A stretch of 64,000 nucleotides of DNA from the NCBI GenBank assembly GCA_030374765.1, contig JARGXX010000129.1:124001-188000 (forward strand), in the 5' to 3' direction. The notes under the pieces are model-generated. The model made no database searches. It was not told the origin of the DNA and saw only the letters and a program-made list of their open reading frames with translations. The translations under genes and the position numbers were made by a program. This DNA is from Agarophyton chilense. Lineage: Eukaryota > Rhodophyta > Florideophyceae > Gracilariales > Gracilariaceae. This document shows positions 31,306 through 42,189 of the stretch, piece after piece; position 1 is the first letter of the stretch, and every line of letters begins with the position of its first letter.

Positions 31306-31321
31306 TGGTCTCCCGAATTAG
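31306..31321 (+). promoter_or_regulatory. Primer binding site of the 8.9-kb element
   Basis: TGGTCTCCCGAATTAG starts three bases after the LTR. TGG matches a tRNA CCA end, giving a conventional 3'-end tRNA primer, unlike the half-tRNA type in the copia-like elements nearby. The tRNA identity is not known. Confidence 0.65.
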
Positions 31322-33592
31322 AAGGCTAGGGGGACCTGGTTCGGTTGTTTTTCACATTGCTGTGCTGTCTTCTCTCGTCGAGATCTGCTTTCCAATTTCT
31401 TGGTTTGGACCCACTTGGTGGACGCTTTTGTTGTCCTATTCTTAGTGGTCAACGCTACAACCATTTCACGACTACCGACGGAAGCGCAACCCGCGATCAC
31501 GCGGAGCCGTTCCGTCAATGACGGGGCGCCTGCGGACCCTGGAAGGGTTCCTCCGCCGTTACCTCAAGCCGCTCTGAAAGGCAAGAGTAAGGGGTCGAAC
31601 TCCTCCAAGAACAACAAGCTACCGCCTAAGGCGTCGAAGAATGGACCCAATTCTGGTGCTGGACCGGCCCCTGCCGTGGATGACCCGGCTCCTGCCGACG
31701 AAAAGGCCCAGAAAAACGAGTTCCACATCGACATAAACTCAAGTGTGAGGCAGCAGATCCGCGTAATGCGGGAAGCGCACAATGCCTTCGTGGAAGAGTT
31801 CGAAGCCCTGCCTTCCAGGTGTGATGGCTCTTCTATGAAGGAAGTGGTTGACGACCTCCGCGTGTTGCGGGCGGACGTCAACACCCTGTTGGAATGTTTT
31901 GGTGGTCCCGCCGCTTACGTGGAAGGTGTCGAGACCCGATTCAATCGTGTTAGCGCCCGTCTCCAGACGTTAGAGCAAACCATCTTGATGGAAGACGTCC
32001 CGGAGAAGCCGGTTGCTGTGTCGCACCAAGCGAAACACGAGAGGAAAAGGGACGATACCCGCCGTCGGCGTGGAAAGCGTGACAGCGATGACTCGGACTC
32101 GTCGAACTCCTCACGGTCGTCGCGTGGCTCTCACCATTCAAATGGGTCGGACTCGTCAGATTCGTCTTCTGACGATGGCCATCGCAGGCGTTCATCCCGT
32201 TCTAAACGGTCGTCTGCCACCCAAGGTGTGATCCGCGCCCGCGAGAAGGGAAGGAAACACTCCGGGTTGAAGGAGCTGAAATGCACCAACCCCCTGTACA
32301 AGAACTTGGTTTCTTACCGATACTATCGGCTAGAGAACTCCTCTTTGGATCGCACGCCCCGTGGCACGGGTAGAGTGAAGGATTGCATAAATCCTATGCA
32401 ACTGTCCCTCAGGAACCAGAACTTTTCTGGAGAAGACCCCATTTTGGTGTTGGATTTCCTTGCGAGGTTCGTCGCCGAAGCGGATATTCTCGGTATGACC
32501 GAAGGACAGGCGTTTATTGCACTCCCGTACTTTATGAAAGGCCTCGCCGAGGATCAATACAACTCTGTAAGAGGTTCGTCTAGAGCCTCCGAAGGAGGGG
32601 TAACCTGCTGGCCAGAAGCAGTACAATACCTCTTGAGGTCCTACGCCACTAATCACGCGATTCAGTCGGCCATTCTCGCTCTTCGCGATACGCGCCAGAA
32701 GTCTGGAGAAACGGAAACCGAATTCTCGGTGCGCCTGAACAAGGCTTTCCACCGTAGTGGGAACGTACACTCCGCCCGAGAGCGCTGCACCATGTTCATC
32801 GATGGACTGAACCCCGCTATCCGAACACTCGTGGCTCGTTAGCGGGAAGACCGAAGGAAGACGACGTATCTGGAGTTGGTCCAACACGCGCAAGCGGAAG
32901 GTGACGCTTTAAGAGCTCGTGCCCCCGGACACAGGTCGCAAACCGCCAAGGCGTTGGTGATGGAAACGAAGTCGCCATCCCTATCGCTGATTGCGAGTGA
33001 GCGCCCCCAACAGGAGTACGACAACGTACACTTCGCCCGAAGCGATATCCATTCGGTCCCGACAACCGAACTACCGTCTACGACGGACGACTCATATGAC
33101 ACGGCCCAGGATGGACCCCTGCTGTACGCAGACTCTCCCCGTGTTCACGGACCTCGCATCCCGTATTCAAACGGTGCGCTCCGACAGAGTCGCCCTGGAT
33201 GGAAGGATACCCGCCAAGCGGTGGAGTTCACGGATTCTCGCTCCGGTTTGCAGCCCTCACGCAAGGGACTCATATGCCACATATGCTACGAACACGGTCA
33301 CATTTCACCGGACTGTATCCTCACCATGAGGGAAGTAGCCCGAGTAATCGGTAATTATGAGGCGTTGACCCCAGTGGAAAGGCGGATTGTTCCGATGACG
33401 TCGTATCTTCGAGCGAAGATCGATTTTCCACGGAGTATTCCGGAGGCGAAACCGCGCAATGCGTTGCTTTACCCTACCGAGCAGGCTCCCGACCACCGCC
33501 CCGTTCCTTCAAACCCCGCCGCTGGCGCCCCATTGCTAGTGGTTCAGGATTCTGAGGCCCCGCCCCAGGCGGATGGGACTCAGGAAAACTGA
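31322..33592 (+). CDS. Gag of the 8.9-kb element, one in-frame amber stop
   Basis: The frame is open from 31322 to 33592 except for TAG at 32840-32842; sequence on both sides of the stop is coding-like and in phase. Order: Pro/Lys-rich N-terminus; a helical segment (~31720-32000); an Arg/Ser/Asp-rich segment with many SSDS repeats (~32040-32220); a capsid-like domain with SGEDPILVLDFLARFVAEAD and TETEFSVRLNKAFHRSGNV; after the amber, TTYLELVQHAQAEGDALRAR; and a canonical CCHC zinc knuckle, CHICYEHGHISPDC (33275-33316). The first in-frame ATG is only at 31766, leaving ~148 open coding-like codons before it. Either the original start is lost or initiation is unusual. Gag ends by TGA at 33590, with the protease frame overlapping in -1. 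Confidence 0.8.
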
Positions 33593-36500
33593 TTTCGGGA
33601 GTCTCCCCTTCGGGAGAGGCGTCCCCAACAGTGAGGTTGACGGCGCCCGAGGCGTCCCCGCCTCGCTCCCCGGTCAAAATCCTCTCAAGGAAACAGGCCG
33701 TCTCAGACGTGGACTCTGAACACTTTAGTGTTTTATGTCGACCGTGGAAACGGGTACATCACAACCGGTTCCCGGAAAGAGTCATAGTCATGGCGAAGCG
33801 AAACTTTAAAGTTTACGCTGACCTAGGCCTTACTACCAAGTTCATGGTGCGTTTTCTCACTGTGTTGGATACAGGTACAGAACCGAACTTCGTCGTGGAT
33901 TCTATCCTACCACCTGCTTTGCAGTCGCAAATCCGCCGTGGCGTAGCATTAGACGCCGCTGACGCTGGTAACAACCCGTTAGAAACGGTTGGAGTGATCG
34001 ATTTGGTGGTACGCTTAGGACCCTGCGTCGTGAAGCTGCACTTTATTGTCTGTCGGTCACTCCCCGCCCCTCTCATCCTGGGTTGTGATTTTTGCGACCG
34101 TTTCGTCGAAGCGATTGTACCCCGCTTAAAGCGTGTGGAATTGGACGATGGATCCTCTGTTCCCATCGTCCGCCGTCCGCCGAAGCGTGCATCGAAGAAG
34201 CATGTTCCTCTTCCTGCTACACAGGAGTTCCCCGCTGCTTTTCGCGAGTCTACAAAGCTTCGTGTCGACGAGTCGATTTGCATTCCTCCAAAGTCCCACT
34301 CTTGGGTGCGTGTCAGTTCTCGTCAGCACGGTACTCGAATCGTTCGACTGATACCATCACTGTCGAACAGGCATCAACTCGCTTTCGCGGATGGAATGGT
34401 TCACATTGAGCCCGACAAGTCGTTTTATGTATGTGTTTCCAACTTTGGAGAGAAACACCAGTATCTGGTTAGGAACCAAGTCATTGGAAGAGTTGCTCCT
34501 CACCCCATGTCTATCTTTACCCTCCAAGGGGATCGTACCGGTTCAACCGGAATGGGTCACCCTGAGGAGGGGGATAATCTCGTCGGAGGTCCCCAGTCTA
34601 CGCTGAACTTATCCACACTGCCATGTGTGTCGCCACCAGCAGTACTGGTTAAGTTATCCAATGGTTCTTGGATTGCTGTCATCGACTACCGTCGGTTCTG
34701 CACGACTGACGTCGGAAAGATACCACCTCAGTTGGTGAATTTCAAAGCCCAGCCATTGCTGGATGGGCTACTGAATTGTTCGGATCATGAGAGTTGCTGG
34801 AACTCGTGGCTTTCAGTAATGCCTTCCGCTGTTCAGCGTTCGATGGCCTGCATACGCCCAAGGCGCAGAGGAGGGCCATTTAACAGAACTATGGATGCTT
34901 CAGCCCCTCGCAACGAGGATGGTTCTCAGAATCCCTCGCATATTGCGGAAGTTCCCGTTTCTACGGTAGGGCTAGTCTATCCCATCCAGATGGTTGCTTT
35001 ACCCGCCAAAAAGCGATTCCAGCTCTACAACCCACCCGTGGGACTCTCTGATATACCGATTCAATTGGACGCTGGCCTGAATGGCCTTTCTTCTCTCACG
35101 CCACTGCGCGGTGTCTATCCCCGCCAGTTGGGCGTTTCTACCACTCTCTATGCCACTCCGTCTAAGGAAGGGGAAGAGGATGTTGATTCTCGTCGAGAGA
35201 CTGTTACCGCTTCGTCGCGTCATGATAACGGTGGTACACGGAGCTCTGGACACATCGAAATGGATATTGGTGGACGGAAAGCTTCGTCGACGGACGTGCC
35301 CTGCACTCATCTGCACCGTGCCACTGATGCTGAGTCCTCTCGAGGAAGTTCTACCGCATCTGTGCACGATGGCACTCCCCACGGGGATTCTGGTTTGCAG
35401 AAAGCGCCACGCAATGGAAAGTCTCCCGCCGAAGCGAAGTCGTTGCTGAATGTTAGTCGCGCTCGCGAAACATCACCGGCACCGCTGTTGGAAGACATTC
35501 GTGGTTCTTTGCATTTGCATCCCGTGAATCACGGTTCGCTTTCGACAGCATTGCTGGGTACTGAAAGGAATGCCCTCGCGGGCTCCCTTAAGCCGATCTC
35601 GTCCGACGGCTCAACTCGTATAGTACGGAAGGACATACCGGTTATACCGGGCAAGCACACCGTACCTCGCGAGGAAACCCAACCCAGGACACTGGAATCT
35701 GATGTCGATCAACCGCAAATGTGCGAGAGAAACCCGAATGTCTCGGTTGTTACCAAAACTGTCTTCGTGGACGCACAGGTCAGTCCGGATGCTTTACACG
35801 TCGAAGATGACGGAGGGGAGCCGGACATTCCGGTTTATGATGGAACTACGCTAGTCATAACATCCACTCTGGATCTTTTGCCCTTTTGGGGAAGGTCTAC
35901 CGCTTTTGTGTCGGATGGTGCCCACCAATGGGATTCAACATCTGTTGTCTTGCCACAAAGTGGAAAATCTCTCGCCGAAGCGATCTTGTCGAAGGATTAT
36001 TTTCGCGCTTGCGACACTGACCCGGCTGTGCCGTCAAGCGTTGATCCGCAGCCCGTGGGTCACGGTTCGTCGACATTAGCTACGCTGGACACTACAGAGC
36101 AGGCCCTCTCGGGATCCTCTGAGCCGACTACACCGGAAGTGTGGACACCAACTGCACGGCAGGACACACCGGCTAGGCCGGGCAAGCACACCGTACAGGA
36201 CGGGAGAAACACACCCAGCACGCTTGACACTGGTTCAGGACGCTCGCGCAGTCGCGGATACAGTCCGATTGTCTCGGTTGACCCCGACAGTATTGTCGAA
36301 GTCGCACTGGTCACTCCGGAGAACGGACACGTCGATGACGGAAGCACCTCGTCGCCGAGTGAAGTTGGACCCTCGAGAGGGATAGTTTGTGACCACCTTG
36401 CTTCCCAGAGGGACAATTCGCAGGAAACGTCACAGCACGTTCGTGATGGAGACACGGTTGAGCCGGAGATGCACGCCCGACGTAGTACTTTGTCGCCGAA

Positions 36501-37299
36501 GCTAGCCGACACACCGGCAACGCCGTTGCACACGCCCTCACGTGAGGAGGCGGAACGCAGCACGGCGCGGAGCGCTCCCAGCCATCAGCTGGTCACGTCA
36601 CGTGACCAAGTGGCATCCGACAGGGGAGATGCACCAATAGGCGCTCGAGGCGATTCAACCGTCAAGAGACGACGCCCCGTGGCAAAACCGCCTCCTGCGT
36701 CAAGTTCATCACCGTCGCGACGGATTCCACTAAGGAAACTCCCAGAGCGCGATCCAGAAACCCAACTTTGGGATGAGTCCGCGTTCCCCCGAAGGGTGGT
36801 TTCTGCACGAGAAGTCTCGGTAAGCTCCCCGACCCGAAAACTGGGACAATTGCCCTATGGGAAGGCCTTCGGCCGAAGCCGTCGAAATGACGATTCTCGT
36901 CACGACGCCATGGCGGAAGTACCACGCCAAGCGGTCAAAGCCTTTCAGAAACCGGTTCGTATCCGTACCCGGGTCAGGGAAAGGCCGTACTGAGCCGTGG
37001 ACCCCTGCGGGGACGGACACAGTAGCGCACACGCGATGGCGGAAAGCTGCCAGTATGGCACTGTGACACAGGCACGGCAGGGCCGGAAATTCTACGACCA
37101 GTTCGTGATCGACCACGTCGTGGAGCATTCTTACCATCGGGATGGTTACATACAGTATCGCGTCCGTTGGCACGGGTTGGGTCCCGAATGGGATTCCATT
37201 GAGCCAACGCAGCACCTCCCCCGTTCTAAAGTGGTTTCATATCACCGCAGGACGCGGACGGGAATCCCGGCATCGGTGGTGAAAGCTCAAGTGAGATAG
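33593..37299 (+). CDS. Protease-linker-chromodomain polyprotein without RT/integrase
   Basis: One frame runs from the end of gag to 37299, broken only by TGA at 36991-36993. The retropepsin has LTVLDTGTEPNFVV (Asp codon 33868) and PAPLILGCDFCDRF (~34070). The IEPDKSFYVCVSNFGEKH strand follows, as in the pols here. At 34624-34728 a remnant of RT fingers reads CVSPPAVLVKLSNGSWIAVI then DYRR. From there a Ser/Thr/Pro/Asp-rich linker of ~700 residues contains two degenerate tandem units (starting 35362 and 35909). Its early part, GLSDIPIQLDAG…PSKEGEEDVDS, matches the post-integrase tail of the 54.3-59.6-kb element, so one deletion from RT to beyond integrase explains the structure. After TGA the chromodomain (37096-37270) has YIQYRVRWHGL and SIEPTQHLPRSKVVSYHRR. 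Confidence 0.8.
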
Positions 37300-38772
37300 T
37301 AGCCCACCTTGGTGGAGAGAAGGAAAACTATGGTTGTTTGGTCGGAAATGGAGAAGAAGGAGTATGGTTGGCTTTATTATTCATGCCGTTCATACAGGAG
37401 TGGCTCTCACTTGGTGTGAGGTCACAACAATGCTCGCTCTTAGCGGTCGGGTACCGACTGTTGTCGTGTCTGATCGCCCCTTTCGTTTTCGGTTGTTTAC
37501 ACTTGATGGGTTTTTCATCCAGCTTGCTGGTTCACGATTGCTTCTGTAATCCGTAATCACGGTTTTTTCCCATTCTTTATGGTGTACAACAACCGATTGC
37601 ATCGTTTCTTGATCAGCTTTATTGCCGCTGGTCGCCCACGAGTCGTGGTGGTGAAGCCCCATACTTGGGATGTGGACTTGGTCCATCACCGCTGCGCGGG
37701 TGCTACTGTACACTACAGGTCACCTGGAGACCTTCCTCGTTTGTTTATTAATCGTTCAGAACGATTCGGCTCCCTATTTGCTTACGGTTGCTTTCTCCGG
37801 AATCGGATGTTTCATCTCTACAGTAATACCTGGATTCCAGTTGCGGAAACCCTGTTACTCCAAGAATACTACTCTGATTCGGATGAGACTTGGACACAGA
37901 CTATTCTGGAGATATACAAGCGCCTTGGAGAAGACGGAACCCAATTATCTTGGAAAACGTCAGAGATATGACATCTTTTCAGTTTGCCGCTCTATTCTTA
38001 TCCTGAACTGAAACAGGTCGCGACTTCTCACTTAATGGTGTTCAATCTTCCCATTCTTTGGTGCAATTGAAAGTTCTGCTTCTTGTGAGTACGCCGACTA
38101 GTCGGGTTCGTGCCAGGACTTTTTCATCTGAAGTTATCTGCGTTTTGCGTTGTGGACCGCTTTGAACCCGGTAATCCTGGTTTGGACCGGTGGAAAAACC
38201 GCCCGTCCGCGGGAAGCTGGAACTCGGTTCGAGACACGATCTCCCTTGGGAGTTAGTACACAGCACGGGAAGGACACTGGAAGTCAAGACCCGCAACACC
38301 GGGCACTAGCCGTGTTGACGAAGCTCGTGCGCTCCTACCCTTGCAGGGGGGAGGTGGTCCGATGATTCGGTGGCCACGTACTCTCTCAGGGAGGAATCGG
38401 AACGCCTCAGGGAGGAATGTGAAGGCTCTGAAGCTGACAAAAACACCTCATGGAGAAATATACCGCGCAAGCAGAGGTGCAACACAACCGAACAATCGGG
38501 ATGGCGGACTACAGTATCCACAACAAGGGAACCCGACAAGGAATGGTCGTGAAACTTGGTGATTGCGCTTCACTCTTGCTGAGGATCACAACCGCAACTC
38601 GCGGGGCGCACTGCGATCGCAGATAGAATTTCTCCCTCATGAGGATGAGCCGATGAAATCGGAGTGGATTCGCTCCAGGCAGAGGTGTCTACCGGTAACC
38701 GAAATGTGGACGTGCACAGCGGATGTATTCCCGACGGCGTCGACGTCTCTCGTCGAGGTTGTCGCTTCGTCT
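37300..38772 (+). other. 3' spacer of the 8.9-kb element, no clear gene
   Basis: About 1.47 kb between chromodomain and polypurine tract. Frames such as 37579-37971 (130 residues, from ATG) and 38370-38552 (Glu/Arg/Thr-rich) are open but match nothing recognised. The length is unusual for a 3' untranslated region and might contain a captured segment. Confidence 0.4.
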
Positions 38773-38783
38773 GAGAAGGGGGA
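38773..38783 (+). promoter_or_regulatory. Polypurine tract of the 8.9-kb element
   Basis: GAGAAGGGGGA lies two bases before the 3' LTR, the position and composition expected for the plus-strand primer. Confidence 0.75.
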
Positions 38784-38785
38784 TA

Positions 38786-39513
38786 CGTGGTGCACGCCCT
38801 CTGGGAGGGGTTCTGAAGGACTTAGTAATTTTCCCGAAACATTCGAATGCGCATGGCGTAGCTGCAGCGCGCCGTGGCCCCGACTTGGGTGCAACTGACA
38901 CACTTGTAACGTGGTTGGCCAAGGAGAGGCTGGCACAGCATTGCTGGATATGTTCTCTATTTATTTAGATTTATTACACTAGGTTAGGGAGTTTTCTACA
39001 GTACTCTACACTATGTAGTGCCAGGGCGATCTCGCCCTGACACTCAGTAAACTTCCCCAACCAGGGTTCTTGGCTCTAAGTCTTTTTCCGCTTTCGCGAG
39101 TCTTCCACACTCTACGGAGGTGAAGCCGCGTTACTAACGGTAGACATATCCACCCTGCGTCAACAGGAGACTCACCGCTGTTAGCGTGTATATCTTTCAT
39201 ACCACTGCCGTGTTCTCGCCCCAGTATTGGGTTTGCTACATATTTGTTTTGGCTCTCGTGGCCCATGCCCCCGATCGCCCCCACTCGGTGGTCCCTCCTT
39301 TATCACTTGCCCACTCCCGTGGAATACAGCTCATACCTAGTCTGCTCCCTTCTAGCATCCCGCACTCTCCCCGCTTGGCGTGCCGGCGAACCTCGGCCTT
39401 ACACCCCGACTTAGTCGTGTTCACTCCGGAGAGGCTCCGTCGCCGTGCTACACTCCTTGGAGGAAGACTCGGACATCTTCGTGTGTTTCCGCCGCCCTTG
39501 GCGTTGCACTACA
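38786..39513 (+). repeat. 3' LTR of the 8.9-kb element (728 bp)
   Basis: Ungapped match to 30575-31302. Its first base is C, so the copy starts CGTGGTGCACG instead of TGTGGTGCACG. The same hairpin lies at 39018-39043. It is followed directly by the GTGGA TSD. Confidence 0.92.
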
Positions 39514-39518
39514 GTGGA

Positions 39519-40715
39519 AGCGTTCGGCTTGGCCATTGGTTTGCGTGTGGTACGCCATGGTGGTCACATGTATGATAACTAAGGTCGAACAAACGTGTGA
39601 GAAGAATTTGGATACAAACTGTCTGCCGTTATCCTAAAGGAGATAGAGTGGCATGCCATATGGATATACCCAGTAGGACAAGAAGGCCGTGGCGACATAC
39701 GTGGCCGTTTTCTTTCCTAGAGGTAGGGCTTGGGTAAGTTTAGTAAAGCTATCGGTTTTAATTAAAACAAACCGTTTCCCATGGGACGACTTAGGCAAAG
39801 GCCCAAGTATATCCATTGCCACAAATTCCATCGAACCTGCGGCGGGGAAGAGCTTCAATTTGGCCTGATGGTTGGCGCGAGACCCCCGGATTTGTGCGCA
39901 CGATGTACAGTTCAGTGCGGTTTGCCATAGGTCCGACGCCATTAGTGGCCAGTGGAAGAATTTCCTTAGGGTCTGGTACATTCGTCGGCCTCCAGGGAGA
40001 CCAGCCAAGGGAGGGAAATGGGAGAGGTATAGGAATGGGGCCCTTAGTGAAGTTGGTATTACCCGTTGGATTGCGCCATCCAGCGGGGAGCGGCGACATA
40101 GTAGTCCAAATAGGTTATAGTCGAATAGAAATCCAGGGGTTCCTACCAGTTGGGCTGTTTTCTTGCAGTACTCATCTTCGACCTGCGACTGTAGAAGTTC
40201 CTCAATATTTATAGGGAGGAGCTCTTTTTCTTCCGGGGCAATCGCATTAACCTGAGGTGTTGCCGAAGTGGGCGGTACTGTCCCCCAGTCCAACAGGTAT
40301 ACTTCGTTCTCCTTTACCTCAGGATTCTCCGATTGCACCTTACCCATAAGTTCATCCGTTTCCGTACAATCCTGAGGTCCATCGTCTGTTAAGGTGATAG
40401 TAATTAGGTCGTGCACTGGAATATCGTCAGTTCCGTCGGTAATGATTCGCGAGAGGGCATTTGCTGCCCGGTGCTTGATGCCTGACCTATAGGTTATCTC
40501 GTAGTCATATTTGGATAGCCTGAGGCGCTACCGAGCGAGGCGACTTGATGTATCGGTCATATTGAGTAGCCAGAAGAGTGAATCATGGTCTGTCCTAATG
40601 GGAAACCTGGTTCCCTCGAGGTACGGACGAGTGTCTATACGGACCATACAATGGCTAGACACTCCTTTTCGGTAGTACTATAGTTTCGCTCCGCGCTGGT
40701 GCCCAATGAGGCACC
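39519..40715 (-). pseudogene. Chromovirus RNase H end and integrase, 5' part of a split element
   Basis: Reading minus, about 40690-40440 gives RNase H (AERNYSTTEKECLAIVW, FPIRTDHDSLFWLLNMTD, YRSGIKHRAANALSRI) with a frameshift and stops. The frame 40416-39634 gives the integrase zinc region (FHWPLMASDLWQTALNCTSC; the second His appears as Leu in LAGLPGGRRM) and the first core Asp in MEFVAMDILGPLPKSSHGKR. A TAG at 39634-39636 stands just before DNGRQFVSKFF (second Asp). The sequence runs through TNGQAERF, with the catalytic Glu, into the GTGGA target of the 8.9-kb element. The remainder resumes at 30574. Confidence 0.8.
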
Positions 40716-41822
40716 TTGATATCCGTAGAATATACAGAAGATGTACCCTAGATGTATTTGTGTGCATCATGATGTCCCTGTGATGTACAGTAGTTCTGAA
40801 AATAAAATTTGAAGAATACCGGAAGGTGAGCAGGATGCACCCACGATGGGCCATGCAGTACTCCATACACGTTGGATGCGCTATGGTTTATGTTTAGCAT
40901 GTTGGATATGCATCAGATACACCAAAGACTTTTTTGTTTTGAGTGGTGAGGAGTGCGTGCAGCACACCCAGAGACATTGCATGGCAGTCGTACGAAACGA
41001 GCCGCTGCTCAACTACACCAACCTCATATCCAACGGAACGGCTTTTTTGCTTCCAACTGCGCGGTGTGCTAACATATGGGCGATGTCGCGGTGCGTGGCG
41101 GGGTGAGTTCGTTTTGTAGAAGGATTGAATCCCACGGATGGCAGCCAACAAAGCGGGAGGTTCAGTTGGAATGGGAGCCTCAAGAAAGGAGCGCATCTCG
41201 GGAACAGCCCATGATGTTGCAGGCTGTTGCTAGACGTGTCAGTTGTGGTAGTCATGAATGCCGCGGAGCTTCGTCAATTCAGGCCCTTCAGAATGTAACT
41301 GGCGCGAGGGGACGATCGCTTCGCAGGCGGGGATGAGAGATACAGATGAAACTCAACCTGCAACAGCTGACAAACACTGATTACTCCAGCGGGGGTTTCA
41401 GTTGGATTCCTCCTTCGCGGGCAGTCGATGGCGTCGAGTTTCGTGTAGAAGAGAACTGCGAAATGCGCCACGACGCGGTTTTGAGAAGTGTTTGTTCGCG
41501 GATGAAAGGTAAAATTGTGCAAGACTGGAAATTTAATCGGGCGACAACAAAGCAGCTGCTCTCGCCGACAGTCTCCTCGGCTCTACATCGACAAGGATCA
41601 ACTTCCAAGCCAAGCCTATCTTCGAGATTCTTTCGCTCCTTTGGGCGCAAAAGAAGTCCTTCCTGCTTCATCGTGATCTGTCCAAGTCTCTCGCATGCGG
41701 TGCCGTAGAGCAGAGCGCCGGAGGTACAACTAAGAACTTTCCATTCTCTTCTCTTTCATGCGTTTGGGCTGCGAACGTCGGCCTTGAAACACACTGCGTT
41801 TTCCTGCCCTGCCCTTCACAAT
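40716..41822. other. Intergenic stretch, no supported gene
   Basis: Overlapping frames on both strands (40846-41106 plus, 40894-41196 minus, 41346-41708 plus) have no domains. The 41346-41708 frame starts at an ATG and is Ser/Arg/Lys-rich, so it could be a small gene, but nothing else supports it. Confidence 0.3.
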
Positions 41823-42188
41823 ATGAACCCCAACACTACGAACTCTGTACACAGGCGACCAATCGCAAGAAACCCTACATTTGTATCCGTTGATCATCAT
41901 CCTTCACAAGTTGTACGCTCTCCGTCGCACCCGATGTCGCGCCCTGTGCCTATGGTCGTCACCATAGATGACGGCGACGACGAAGAGCCGGGGCGCACCA
42001 ATGCCGCTGAGAAAGCTGCTTCTGAATACCTGCGCAAGCACGAGTATACTGAGGTGACAGTGCCTTCCAGCACTGCCATATCAGCACCGCATGCCAACAC
42101 GCCCGAGCAAGATGCAATCAAGCCTGACGTCGACAACGGGTACGATTGCAATCTACGATCACGTACACAGCCGCCGTATTCAAGTTGA
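41823..42188 (+). CDS. Small acidic ORF with SUMO-interaction-like motif
   Basis: From ATG at 41823 the product is 121 residues: MNPNTTNSVHRRPIARNPT, a Ser/His/Pro-rich region, then PMVVTIDDGDDEEPGRTNAA and a helical AEKAASEYLRKHEYTEVTV. The hydrophobic VVTI followed by DDGDDEE has the form of a SUMO-interacting motif, which is short and can arise by chance. The composition is coding-like, but no family is recognised. It ends just before the minus-strand REJ-like pseudogene. Confidence 0.35.
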   Translation: MNPNTTNSVHRRPIARNPTFVSVDHHPSQVVRSPSHPMSRPVPMVVTIDDGDDEEPGRTNAAEKAASEYLRKHEYTEVTVPSSTAISAPHANTPEQDAIKPDVDNGYDCNLRSRTQPPYSS

Positions 42189-42189
42189 C

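Larger units (their letters stand above)
30575..39513 (+). mobile_element. Young non-autonomous LTR retrotransposon encoding Gag, protease and chromodomain but no RT/integrase
   Basis: The 8939-bp element has 728-bp LTRs (30575-31302 and 38786-39513), a primer site at 31306, a polypurine tract at 38773-38783 and a perfect GTGGA TSD (30570-30574, 39514-39518). The LTRs differ at about six positions (~0.8%), so it inserted recently relative to its neighbours. It encodes Gag with a CCHC knuckle, a retropepsin with DTG, and a chromodomain, in the order of a chromovirus. Between protease and chromodomain only a stub of RT fingers remains, fused to a ~700-residue low-complexity, internally repeated segment. 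The RT palm, RNase H and integrase are absent. The related full pol at 54.3-59.6 kb shows what was lost. Mobilisation in trans is inferred. About 1.5 kb between the chromodomain and the 3' LTR has no clear gene. Confidence 0.9.

Noticed and set aside
33575-33600. Programmed -1 frameshift site between gag and protease
   Set aside because: The frames do overlap in -1, but GGAAAAC at the gag end is not a canonical slippery heptamer and no stable downstream structure was evident by eye.
33813-36563. Long minus-strand ORFs opposite the protease-chromodomain frame
   Set aside because: They are antisense shadows of a GC-rich coding frame with an identifiable protease.
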